Assembly (NCBI GenBank): GCA_019931105.1
Contig: JAIOUW010000004.1
Location: 186,001-250,000 of the forward strand
DNA: 64,000 bases
From: Flavobacteriaceae bacterium NBU2977
Lineage (GTDB): Bacteria > Bacteroidota > Bacteroidia > Flavobacteriales > Flavobacteriaceae
Direction: 5' to 3'
Every line of letters begins with the position of its first letter. Position 1 is the stretch's first letter. The position numbers were made by a program, and so were the translations under genes. The notes beneath the pieces were generated by a model. The model searched no databases. It saw only the letters and a list, made by a program, of their open reading frames with translations, and was not told the origin of the DNA. Shown piece by piece: positions 26,376-34,540 of this stretch.

Positions 26376-27137
26376 TTAGCCTCCGTACTTTGCGATTGCC
26401 TCCTTTATCTTTTCGATCCGATTTTCGGGATCAGGGTGTGTACTTTGAAATTCTGGAACGCGATTGGGCCCGCTGGCGGACTTAAGAATTTCCATCACTC
26501 TTATCATTTCCCGTGGATCGTAGCCTGACCGGATCATAAGCAAAACACCTAGATCATCACTTTCGAGCTCATCGCCCCTACCATTTTTGAGCAGCGTGTT
26601 TTGACCGATGCCACTGACGAGCCCTCCCATGTCACCACCTACCGAGGCGCCCATGGTCAAGGTCCTCCAAAAGTCGCTTTCGGCAATGCGTTCGGCAGAA
26701 TGCCTACCTATAACATGGCCAATTTCGTGGCCCAAGACCCCCGCTAGTTGAGCTTCGTTAAGTTGTGAAAAAAGGGCGTAGGTGATGAATATCTGTCCTC
26801 CTGGAAGCGCGAACGCATTGATGGTGCGTTCATCGGCCAATAGGTGAAAATCGTACTGGTATGGGGTTTCCCGGGCCATACTATTGTTGACCAGCTTGTT
26901 GCCCACCGCATCTACAAAGGTCTGTAACCGCTCATCAGGGTATAGTCCGCCATGTTGTTGGGCCATTTCAGGGGCGCTTTGAAGGCCTATGGCAATTTCT
27001 TGTTCGGCGGTCATGTTTATAGTTTGTACACGGCCTGTGTACTCATTGGTCTCTTTGCTATTGCAACGTTTGATGAAAGCAAAGGCCACAATGGCAAGTC
27101 CGATCAGAATACGGATTTTCCAACTACTTCTTCTCAT
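26376..27137 (-). CDS. M48-family zinc metalloprotease
   Basis: The 253-residue protein has an N-terminal membrane anchor or signal (WKIRILIGLAIVAFAFI) and an M48 catalytic domain. The zinc motif is HEIGHVIGRH, with the third ligand in the downstream glutamate of ELESDDLGVLLM. NAFALPGGQIFITYALF before it and THPDPENRIEKI at the C-terminus are typical. It lacks the TPR region of BepA and the multiple membrane spans of HtpX, so it resembles the small periplasmic YcaL/LoiP type involved in outer-membrane protein quality control. It is not clearly co-transcribed with the M15 peptidase upstream (40-base gap). Confidence 0.9.
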   Translation of the reverse strand: MRRSSWKIRILIGLAIVAFAFIKRCNSKETNEYTGRVQTINMTAEQEIAIGLQSAPEMAQQHGGLYPDERLQTFVDAVGNKLVNNSMARETPYQYDFHLLADERTINAFALPGGQIFITYALFSQLNEAQLAGVLGHEIGHVIGRHSAERIAESDFWRTLTMGASVGGDMGGLVSGIGQNTLLKNGRGDELESDDLGVLLMIRSGYDPREMIRVMEILKSASGPNRVPEFQSTHPDPENRIEKIKEAIAKYGG

Positions 27138-27177
27138 TTTTGTTAGTGTTCGTATTGAAGTTCAAGATACAAAACCG

Positions 27178-27918
27178 TTATAATAGGTCAGTATTAATAT
27201 CCAAAATATTATTGCGTATATACGATTTGACAAAACCGTTCGTAAAATGTTCTATGCCCATAAATTCTTCGCGTTCGAGTAAGGCTTGTATATTCTTACT
27301 TCGAAATGCCGTCAGCATCGGAATCGAAATTGGTGCGTAGCTATAGTGCCATGGTTCATATTTGAACCCTTTTCTTTTTGGGTCGTCGGTATATACCAAA
27401 TGAAAATCGAATTTTTTCGAGTTTTCATCCATCCATTTTTTTAAATCCTCGAACGGCCCCCCTGCCTCAAATTTTTCGGGTACGAGCACATCACCTTCGG
27501 TTTTTCGATATCCGTCGATAATATCTATATCGGTGCCCCAGTGATGCCTACTTGTTCCGGGTATGGTCGAATATTCGATAATCTTGTCGATAGCGGCAAT
27601 GGGTTCCATGCCGTCTTCATCGGTATATCTTTGATACTTGCCTTCCCAAATGGCCTCTTGGCGGTAAAAATCTCTGTAACTCGATACTATTTTTATGTCG
27701 ATACCATCGCTGTAGGCGGCTTTTTTCATTTCCAAGAATGCATCATGGGCCGGCTTGCGAAGATTTATTCCTTCTCCGTACAGGTCGACATTGGCTTTTC
27801 CCATAAGTTCCGTTATGCTAAATTCATTCTCCTGGATTTGCGAAAAAGAAAGCGTGGGTGCCGCGCCAAACGCGACTAACGAAATGCCCCCGGTCTTAAT
27901 AAATGATCTTCTCTTCAT
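27178..27918 (-). CDS. M15-family D-Ala-D-Ala carboxypeptidase-like protein, Tat-exported
   Basis: The 246-residue protein begins with a twin-arginine signal (MKRRSFIKTGGISLVAFGAA), so it is probably folded in the cytoplasm and exported by Tat; a tatA gene lies about 15 kb away in the window. The catalytic domain is of the VanY/LdcB type: SSYRDFYRQEAIW, the zinc ligands in GTSRHHWGTDIDI, and EPWHYSY, which carries the last histidine. It should trim peptidoglycan peptides in the periplasm. A zinc enzyme using Tat fits the need to load metal before export. Confidence 0.9.
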   Translation of the reverse strand: MKRRSFIKTGGISLVAFGAAPTLSFSQIQENEFSITELMGKANVDLYGEGINLRKPAHDAFLEMKKAAYSDGIDIKIVSSYRDFYRQEAIWEGKYQRYTDEDGMEPIAAIDKIIEYSTIPGTSRHHWGTDIDIIDGYRKTEGDVLVPEKFEAGGPFEDLKKWMDENSKKFDFHLVYTDDPKRKGFKYEPWHYSYAPISIPMLTAFRSKNIQALLEREEFMGIEHFTNGFVKSYIRNNILDINTDLL

Positions 27919-28076
27919 GGATGTTTTTTACCTTGTGGAAACTTTATTTAACACTATCAAAAAGGTTGCCAATTTTTGATGGTTCGTTGGAAGTTCTAAA
28001 ATTAAGGAAATAAACCTATTTCGCGATAATTTTTGACAATGTAAGAATAGCTTTTGAAGGAGTAGAAAGTAAAAAA

Positions 28077-29246
28077 TCAGTTTTTCACCTTTGAGGAGAT
28101 ATATAGATAACCTTGATGTTTTTGTCTTAGATTGACAAAGGTGATAATGTAGAAGTAGATTCCTGAGGCCAGGCCTGATTCCCTGCCGATCACCGAATTT
28201 CTGTTCGATACACCATTGAACTCATTTTGATAGTTCTTTTTGGAATAGACCAATACGCCGTATCGGTCAAAGATTTGGATCGTATTGTTCGGAGAGTTTT
28301 CGATTCCGTCAAATACGAGAAAGTCGTTTTGCCCATCTCCATTTGGGGTCATAAAATAGTTGTCCAATTCAATGGTGGAGAATGATTCCAATTTGTCATC
28401 GTTTCCACCAAGTGTGATGATTTCATATTCGTTCGGAACAAATTCTTCGGAAGTTACCGAACCATATGACATTTCACCTTGAACATCGGTATTCCCCAGG
28501 TTTATCCACTTCTTTTGTTTTTTGTTCCATCCGACTACCTTGATGTCACTTATGTAGGTGGCAAAAGTATTTATATCGCTCCAATCATCCCATGTTAGTG
28601 TCACAGTGGTGGGCAGCGCACCTTCTAGGTGCCAAAATTCCTTTTCACTTATCGCCAGAAATTCGGAGTCCTTGCTCGAGGTCTTATAGCTTTTAGAGAA
28701 TGTCGATGGCGTATTCGGGCTTTCATAAAAATATGCGCATTTCACCAAAGGATTAATTACCATCGAAGAAATGGTCAACGGTCTAAGGCGTTCATCGTCG
28801 CCTACCGGAAACGTAAATGTAGATTTATTGGTTATAGCTGCATATCCATCGATAAGGGAAACATCGTTTTCCCCAACGTAAAAGGCATTGTCGATGAAGT
28901 TGGGAAATATATCTGTATTGTTTCTAGGGGTTACAACGTCTCCGGTAATTAAATTGCCATTGTTAATGACCCCGATACCGGTATCGAGATAAAGTCCATT
29001 GTCGACTACGATCTCGGTGTCGTAAAAGACAGGGGCGAAGGCACCTGAAACCGTCATGGACCTATCGTACCCATAAAAACCGATGAGGCCTTTGTTCTGA
29101 TCAAAACTCCCATCGTTTATTAAGTCCGTATGAAATCCGACGGCACCGGATTCATGAAGTTGCATTGATCCATAATTATGTATGGCGTCTTGTGCATTGA
29201 CCAGGTAACCCAAGCAAAAAAAGAATAAGATGATTCTTGTTCGCAT
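28077..29246 (-). CDS. T9SS type B sorting-domain protein, partner of the collagen-like protein
   Basis: The 389-residue secreted protein has a signal peptide (MRTRIILFFFCLGYLVNAQ), a beta-rich N-terminal region with GFHTDLINDGSFDQN and FTFPVGDDERLRPLTIS, and a gliding-motility-type C-terminal sorting domain from about residue 290. The domain is marked by MTPNGDGQNDFLVFDGIE, IQIFDRYGVLVYSK and GIYFYII. That domain sends proteins through the T9SS and attaches them to the cell surface. It starts 4 bases after the stop of the collagen-like gene, so the two are co-transcribed. The protein at 33392-34540 is a full-length paralogue with the same relation to its own large neighbour. I infer that it displays or anchors the collagen fibre. 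Confidence 0.9.
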   Translation of the reverse strand: MRTRIILFFFCLGYLVNAQDAIHNYGSMQLHESGAVGFHTDLINDGSFDQNKGLIGFYGYDRSMTVSGAFAPVFYDTEIVVDNGLYLDTGIGVINNGNLITGDVVTPRNNTDIFPNFIDNAFYVGENDVSLIDGYAAITNKSTFTFPVGDDERLRPLTISSMVINPLVKCAYFYESPNTPSTFSKSYKTSSKDSEFLAISEKEFWHLEGALPTTVTLTWDDWSDINTFATYISDIKVVGWNKKQKKWINLGNTDVQGEMSYGSVTSEEFVPNEYEIITLGGNDDKLESFSTIELDNYFMTPNGDGQNDFLVFDGIENSPNNTIQIFDRYGVLVYSKKNYQNEFNGVSNRNSVIGRESGLASGIYFYIITFVNLRQKHQGYLYISSKVKN

Positions 29247-29250
29247 GGCG

Positions 29251-32200
29251 CTATCTTAATTTGTTGATTATAAAACTGGATTCTCCAGCTCCACTGAATC
29301 GCACCGTACCGGAATTTGCCTCTCTAAACATGATTATTGATATGACGTCGTTGGCACTCAATTGTAATATTTCACTCACATGAATGCTGGATTGTTCATG
29401 TCCGCCTGCATATCTGATGTAGCCTGAAGCGGCGTTTGCTCCAATAGGAGTTCCGTTTATGGCAATACGCGCATTGGCATTGGTTCTTTGTTCGGATGAC
29501 GCGCTTGAGTTGATTCCTTCTAGCGATAAATTGGCCCTGATGTCATATCTTCCAGATTCTTTGACGATCAAGGTATTGCCGCTTACCTGGTACAGGTTGT
29601 TTCCGTCGTCTTTATAATCTTGGTTCCCAAAAATAGGAGCGACCGTATTGTTTACGTTAAGATCGGTGCTGGTATTCGAATTTGTCCATCGGGCGCCATA
29701 ATTCACTTTGGATCTTTTCAGAACCCCGGTGGCATCGGCAGCTATTATGTTATCTGAATCTACTGCATTGCCCAAAGTTCGTATTCTTGCATTCCCGTTT
29801 ACATCCAATTGCTCAGAAGGAGCATTTGTATTGATTCCGACCTGACCTCCATTTTCAAGAAATAGACGATAATCCGCAACATTGGATTCCACAAAATTCA
29901 AACCGTTGGCAAGAAGGTTCCAGTGCCATTTTGGCGTACCTGTATTATCTTGAAATGCAAGTACATCAACACCGTTTGCCTTGATTACAAGAGGATGATT
30001 GTTGAATGTCCGTGCTTGATTGATAAGCACCTGACCCTTGTTTTGAACCAATCTAATTTTTTCGGAATTATTTGATTTTAAAACAAGGTCTTGGCCATCT
30101 GTTGTTCCAATAAAGTTGGTCGTAGCATTCGTGCCATTGTTGCCCAATAGCTCCCAAGAGGGATTCGCAGCATCTCCTTTTTCACCTTTCTCGCCTTGGA
30201 TGCCCTGTGGACCTACGTCTCCCTGGTCACCCTTGTCACCTTTATCTCCTTGGATACCTTGGATTCCTTGGTCGCCCTGGTCACCTTTCTCTCCTTGGAT
30301 ACCCTGGGGGCCAACATCGCCTTGGTCGCCCTGGTCTCCCTTGTCACCTTTCTTGCCTTGGATACCTTGGACCCCTTGATCGCCCTGGTCACCCTTATCG
30401 CCTTTTTCACCTTGGATACCTTGGATACCTTGGATTCCTTGGTCACCCTTGTCGCCTTTCTCTCCTTGGATTCCCTGTGGACCGACATCGCCTTGGTCAC
30501 CCTTGTCACCTTTATCTCCTTGGATACCTTGGATTCCTTGGTCGCCCTGGTCACCTTTCTCTCCTTGGATACCCTGGGGGCCAACATCGCCTTGGTCGCC
30601 CTGGTCTCCCTTGTCACCTTTCTTGCCTTGGATACCTTGGACCCCTTGATCGCCCTGGTCACCCTTATCGCCTTTTTCACCTTGGATACCTTGGATACCT
30701 TGGATTCCTTGGTCACCCTTGTCACCTTTTTCACCTTGTATTCCCTGTGGACCTACGTCACCTTGGTCTCCCTTGTCACCTTTCTCGCCTTGGATACCTT
30801 GGACCCCTTGATCGCCCTGGTCACCCTTATCGCCTTTTTCACCTTGGATACCCTGGATTCCTTGATCGCCCTTTTCGCCTTTCTCACCTTGGATTCCCTG
30901 GTCACCCTTGTCACCTTTTTCACCTAGTATTCCCTGTGGACCTACGTCTCCTTGGTCACCCTTGTCTCCTTTTTCTCCCTGGACACCTTGGTCGCCCTGA
31001 TCACCTTTTTCACCTTGTATTCCCTGGGGCCCTACGTCCCCTTGGTCTCCTTTCTCCCCTTGGATCCCCTGTGGACCTACGTCACCTTGGTCTCCCTTGT
31101 CACCTTTCTCGCCTTGGATACCTTGGACCCCTTGATCGCCCTGGTCACCCTTATCGCCTTTTTCACCTTGGATACCCTGGATTCCTTGATCGCCTTGGTC
31201 GCCCTTTTCACCCTGGATACCTTGGTCTCCCTTGTCTCCTTTCTCTCCCTGGATACCCTGGATCCCTTGATCGCCCTGGTCACCCTTGTCGCCTTTCTCG
31301 CCCTGGATACCTTGATCGCCCTGGTCACCCTTATCGCCTTTTTCACCTTGGATTCCCTGAGGACCTACGTCACCCTGGTCGCCTTGGTCTCCCTTGTCGC
31401 CTTTTTCGCCTTGGATACCTTGGACCCCTTGATCGCCCTGGTCACCCTTATCGCCTTTTTCACCTTGGATACCTTGGATACCTTGGATTCCTTGGTCACC
31501 CTTTTCGCCTTTCTCTCCTTGGATACCCTGTATCCCTTGGTCACCCTTTTCGCCTTTCTCACCTTGGATTCCCTGGTCGCCTTTGTCACCTTTCTCTCCT
31601 TGGATTCCCTGCGGACCTACGTCGCCTTGGTCTCCCTTTTCTCCTTGGATACCTTGGATGCCCTGCGGACCTACGTCGCCTTGGTCTCCCTTATCGCCTT
31701 TCTCTCCCTGGATTCCCTGCGGACCTACATCTCCTTGGTCACCTTTCTCGCCTTGGATACCCTGTGGGCCTACGTCGCCCTGATCACCCTTGTCACCTTT
31801 CTCTCCTTGGATGCCCTGTGGACCTACGTCTCCCTGATCACCCTTGTCACCTTTTTCACCTTTCTCTCCTTGGATACCCTGTGGACCGACATCGCCTTGG
31901 TCTCCTTTCTCCCCTTGGATACCTTGTATCCCTTGGTCACCCTTGTCACCTTTCTCTCCCTGGATACCTTGGATTCCTTGGTCGCCCTGGTCGCCTTTCT
32001 GGCCTTGGATGCCCTGTGGGCCAACATCTCCTTGGTCGCCCTTGTCACCTTTTTCCCCCTGGATACCCTGGGGGCCAACATCGCCCTTGTCTCCTTTCTC
32101 ACCTTGGATTCCCGGTGGACCTACGTCTCCTTGGTCACCCTTGTCGCCTTTCTCTCCTTGGATTCCCTGTGGACCTACGTCTCCTTGGTCTCCCTTTTCT

Positions 32201-33225
32201 CCTTGAATACCTTGTATCCCTTGGTCGCCCTGGTCACCCTTTTCACCTTGGATTCCCTGTGGACCTACGTCTCCTTGGTCACCCTTGTCACCTTTCTCTC
32301 CTTGGATACCCTGTATCCCTTGGTCGCCTTGGTCTCCTTTCTCACCTTGGATGCCCTGCGGACCTACGTCTCCTTGGTCGCCCTTGTCACCTTTCTCTCC
32401 CTGGATACCTTGGATTCCTTGGTCACCCTTGTCACCTTGAATACCTTGTATCCCTTGGTCGCCTTGGTCTCCTTTCTCCCCTTGGATTCCTTGGTCACCC
32501 TGGTCGCCTTTCTCACCTTGGACACCTTGGTCTCCTTTCTCCCCTTGGATTCCTTGGTCACCCTGGTCGCCTTTCTCACCTTGGACACCTTGGTCTCCCT
32601 TGTCACCTTTCTCCCCTTGGATGCCCTGTGGACCTACTTCCCCTTGGTCACCCTTGTCACCTTTTTCGCCTTGGATACCCTGTGGGCCTACGTCGCCCTG
32701 GTCACCCTTTTCCCCTTGGATACCCTGTATCCCTTGGTCACCCTTTTCTCCCTTTATCCCTTGGATTCCCTGGTCACCTTTCTCTCCTTGGATACCTTGT
32801 ATCCCTTGGTCGCCTTGGTCACCCTTTTCACCTTTCTCGCCTTGTATTCCTTGTGGGCCTGTCAGATTTTGGGAGGTAAACGAGGTGCCATCGGAATAAT
32901 TTATGGTAAAGGTGCCATTACCATTATTTACAAATGAAAAAGTTCCTTGATTAGAGCTTTGGCAAAGGTTGTTCCATTGCATTCCATCGTAATAATGAAT
33001 GCATTTTGTATCGGTATTATAGACCATAGCACCACGAAGTGGAACAATGTTCTGCATTTGGTTCGTGGTCAGTCGTGTCAAGACCAAAGCTTTTGAAGTA
33101 CTTTCCATTTCTACGATCGAAGTGGGATCGATGGAATTTGGATTTTCACCAATTTTTAACTGTGCGGTCGCCACATTTATGTAGGCAAAGAAGAGCAATA
33201 ACAGCCCAAGTTTTTTTAAGTCCAT
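29251..33225 (-). CDS. Giant secreted collagen-like protein with C1q/TNF-like head
   Basis: The 1324-residue product has four parts. (1) Signal peptide, residues 1-21 (KKLGLLLLFFAYINVATAQ). (2) An N-terminal module to about 122 with PLRGAMVYNTDTKCIHYYDG and two cysteines (KCIHYYDG, WNNLCQ), also found in the 1132-residue protein. (3) A collagen region, 123-1019, of about 299 Gly-X-Y triplets apparently without a break, dominated by GDQ, GDK, GEK, GIQ and GPQ; proline is scarce and charged Lys-Gly-Asp/Glu pairs abound. (4) A 304-residue C-terminus with the common Bacteroidota stretch GINTNAPSEQLDVNGNARIR, then a beta-sandwich region (YDIRANLSLEG, ARIAINGTPIG, LSANDVISIIMF, SFIINKLR) resembling C1q/TNF heads. 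It has no T9SS sorting domain of its own. Collagen length in an assembly of such repeats may be uncertain. Confidence 0.92.
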   Translation of the reverse strand: MDLKKLGLLLLFFAYINVATAQLKIGENPNSIDPTSIVEMESTSKALVLTRLTTNQMQNIVPLRGAMVYNTDTKCIHYYDGMQWNNLCQSSNQGTFSFVNNGNGTFTINYSDGTSFTSQNLTGPQGIQGEKGEKGDQGDQGIQGIQGEKGDQGIQGIKGEKGDQGIQGIQGEKGDQGDVGPQGIQGEKGDKGDQGEVGPQGIQGEKGDKGDQGVQGEKGDQGDQGIQGEKGDQGVQGEKGDQGDQGIQGEKGDQGDQGIQGIQGDKGDQGIQGIQGEKGDKGDQGDVGPQGIQGEKGDQGDQGIQGIQGEKGDKGDQGDVGPQGIQGEKGDQGDQGIQGIQGEKGDQGDVGPQGIQGEKGDKGDQGDVGPPGIQGEKGDKGDVGPQGIQGEKGDKGDQGDVGPQGIQGQKGDQGDQGIQGIQGEKGDKGDQGIQGIQGEKGDQGDVGPQGIQGEKGEKGDKGDQGDVGPQGIQGEKGDKGDQGDVGPQGIQGEKGDQGDVGPQGIQGEKGDKGDQGDVGPQGIQGIQGEKGDQGDVGPQGIQGEKGDKGDQGIQGEKGEKGDQGIQGIQGEKGEKGDQGIQGIQGIQGEKGDKGDQGDQGVQGIQGEKGDKGDQGDQGDVGPQGIQGEKGDKGDQGDQGIQGEKGDKGDQGDQGIQGIQGEKGDKGDQGIQGEKGDQGDQGIQGIQGEKGDKGDQGDQGVQGIQGEKGDKGDQGDVGPQGIQGEKGDQGDVGPQGIQGEKGDQGDQGVQGEKGDKGDQGDVGPQGILGEKGDKGDQGIQGEKGEKGDQGIQGIQGEKGDKGDQGDQGVQGIQGEKGDKGDQGDVGPQGIQGEKGDKGDQGIQGIQGIQGEKGDKGDQGDQGVQGIQGKKGDKGDQGDQGDVGPQGIQGEKGDQGDQGIQGIQGDKGDKGDQGDVGPQGIQGEKGDKGDQGIQGIQGIQGEKGDKGDQGDQGVQGIQGKKGDKGDQGDQGDVGPQGIQGEKGDQGDQGIQGIQGDKGDKGDQGDVGPQGIQGEKGEKGDAANPSWELLGNNGTNATTNFIGTTDGQDLVLKSNNSEKIRLVQNKGQVLINQARTFNNHPLVIKANGVDVLAFQDNTGTPKWHWNLLANGLNFVESNVADYRLFLENGGQVGINTNAPSEQLDVNGNARIRTLGNAVDSDNIIAADATGVLKRSKVNYGARWTNSNTSTDLNVNNTVAPIFGNQDYKDDGNNLYQVSGNTLIVKESGRYDIRANLSLEGINSSASSEQRTNANARIAINGTPIGANAASGYIRYAGGHEQSSIHVSEILQLSANDVISIIMFREANSGTVRFSGAGESSFIINKLR
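30169..32859. repeat. Collagen-coding repeat tract
   Basis: About 2.7 kb made of 9-base Gly-X-Y units arranged in longer phrases of GPQGIQGEKGDKGDQGD type. Its base composition is visibly richer in G+C than the surroundings, and minus-strand glycine codons recur every ninth base. Stop codons are nearly absent on the opposite strand, which creates long false ORFs there. Confidence 0.9.
30224..30723. repeat. 230-base identical direct repeat inside the collagen gene
   Basis: Bases 30224-30453 and 30494-30723 are identical by direct comparison, an offset of 270 bases (90 codons, 30 triplets). Each copy is bounded by a mismatch. The identity at synonymous positions points to a recent duplication in frame. 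Confidence 0.92.
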
Positions 33226-33391
33226 TTTAGATAAGATTTGGATCGGTTATCTAATCAAGAAGTAAAATTAGATGCTGGCACTCAAAATCACCATTAAATG
33301 TTGTAAGCGCCTTCTAAAATGTTGTAAAATGAGAATTGAAGACCAATCGCCTAAGAATATGGCCTTTAAACGAGGACATTATCGGGAAAAT

Positions 33392-34540
33392 TTATCGGGT
33401 CAAGTAGAAAAACCCTTGAAAATCCAACCCGACATCTTTCATTGAAACGACGTAAAAATAGACCCCTGACGGAAGCCCTTTTTCCCTTTGGATCACAAAA
33501 TCGCCCGTATTGGCAAAACCTTTAAATTCATTGGTGTAATTTACCTGTTCGAACACCTTCACTCCAAAGCGATCGTAGATGAAAAGTTCATTGTTCGGCG
33601 ACTGTTCCAATTCCGCAATTTCAAGAAAGTCGTTGATGCCGTCACCATTGGCGGAGACCAAATAATTGTCAAGGTTCAACAATTCTACGGGCTCACCGGC
33701 ACCGGCAAATGTGATGGCCCTGAAATTGTCAGGAATGAACTCGGCCGAGGTTACAAAACCTTGGGAAAGATCCCCTGCCTGCCCGGTGACACCCAGACTT
33801 ATCCATTGGTTCGTACTTTTGCTAAACCCAACGGGGATTATCGTGCTCACGTCATCGGTGAGGGCGGCCATAGCGCTACGTTCGTTCCAACTGATGCTTA
33901 TTGTTGAGGGCACCTCACCTTCCAACCTCCAAAATTCGACCGGACTTATAACACCGATATTGCTTGCTTTTCGCGTGGTATCAAAGCCATTGTCCAAACT
34001 TGGCGGATTATTCGGGTTCTCGGCAAAATAGGCACATTTGGCCAAAGTATTGATTCCCGAAGAAGTAAGTATCAAGGGGCGCAGCTGCTCAAAATCGCCA
34101 ACCGGGAAGGTAAAGTTCTGTTGACCATTGATACTGGCATAACCATCGACCTTATTGAAATCGCCTTCACCGGTATAAAAGGCGTTTTCAAGAAAATTTA
34201 AGGCAATACCCGATTGTATTCGAGGCGAAAAGACGTTGCCGTCGATAAAATTGACGTTATTGACCACATTGACCGTGGTATTGAGCGTTGTACCAATGCG
34301 CGTATCGTACTCGACATCAAAAAAGGTAGGGGGGAAGGCCCCGAAAATATCTCGGAATTCATTGCCGTAAAACCCGGCCAACCCAAGATTCTCGTCGAAG
34401 ACACCATCGTTGATCAGGTCGGTATGAAAGCCGATCTGCCCGTTTTCATGAATTCGTATATTCCCCTGATTATAAAAGGCGGGTTGGGCATTGGCGAGAA
34501 TGCCTACTGAAAGAAATAGAATGTTCAGTATCGCTTTCAA
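33392..34540 (-). CDS. T9SS type B sorting-domain protein, partner of the tail-fibre-like protein
   Basis: The 382-residue paralogue of the protein at 28077-29246. It shares the signal peptide layout (MKAILNILFLSVGILANAQ), IHENGQIGFHTDLINDGVFD, FTFPVGDFEQLRPLIL and the type B sorting domain (SANGDGINDFLEIAELE, LFIYDRFGVKVFEQ, GVYFYVVSMK). Its ATG overlaps the stop of the large gene by 4 bases (ATGA), so translation is coupled. As with its paralogue, I infer a role in secretion or surface attachment of the adjacent repeat protein, which lacks such a domain. It could also be an independent surface protein. Confidence 0.9.
   Translation of the reverse strand: MKAILNILFLSVGILANAQPAFYNQGNIRIHENGQIGFHTDLINDGVFDENLGLAGFYGNEFRDIFGAFPPTFFDVEYDTRIGTTLNTTVNVVNNVNFIDGNVFSPRIQSGIALNFLENAFYTGEGDFNKVDGYASINGQQNFTFPVGDFEQLRPLILTSSGINTLAKCAYFAENPNNPPSLDNGFDTTRKASNIGVISPVEFWRLEGEVPSTISISWNERSAMAALTDDVSTIIPVGFSKSTNQWISLGVTGQAGDLSQGFVTSAEFIPDNFRAITFAGAGEPVELLNLDNYLVSANGDGINDFLEIAELEQSPNNELFIYDRFGVKVFEQVNYTNEFKGFANTGDFVIQREKGLPSGVYFYVVSMKDVGLDFQGFFYLTR

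Noticed and set aside
30169-32859. Regular short repeats that might suggest a CRISPR array or a minisatellite element
   Set aside because: The period is nine bases without unique spacers and keeps an open frame throughout; it is coding collagen repeat.
30196-32937. Very long plus-strand open frames (243, 890 and 661 codons) opposite the collagen gene
   Set aside because: They are the antisense of Gly-X-Y repeats: Gly codons every third position exclude stops on the other strand, the products are low-complexity (Leu-Gly or Thr-Leu-Val rich), and none has a plausible start or upstream signal.
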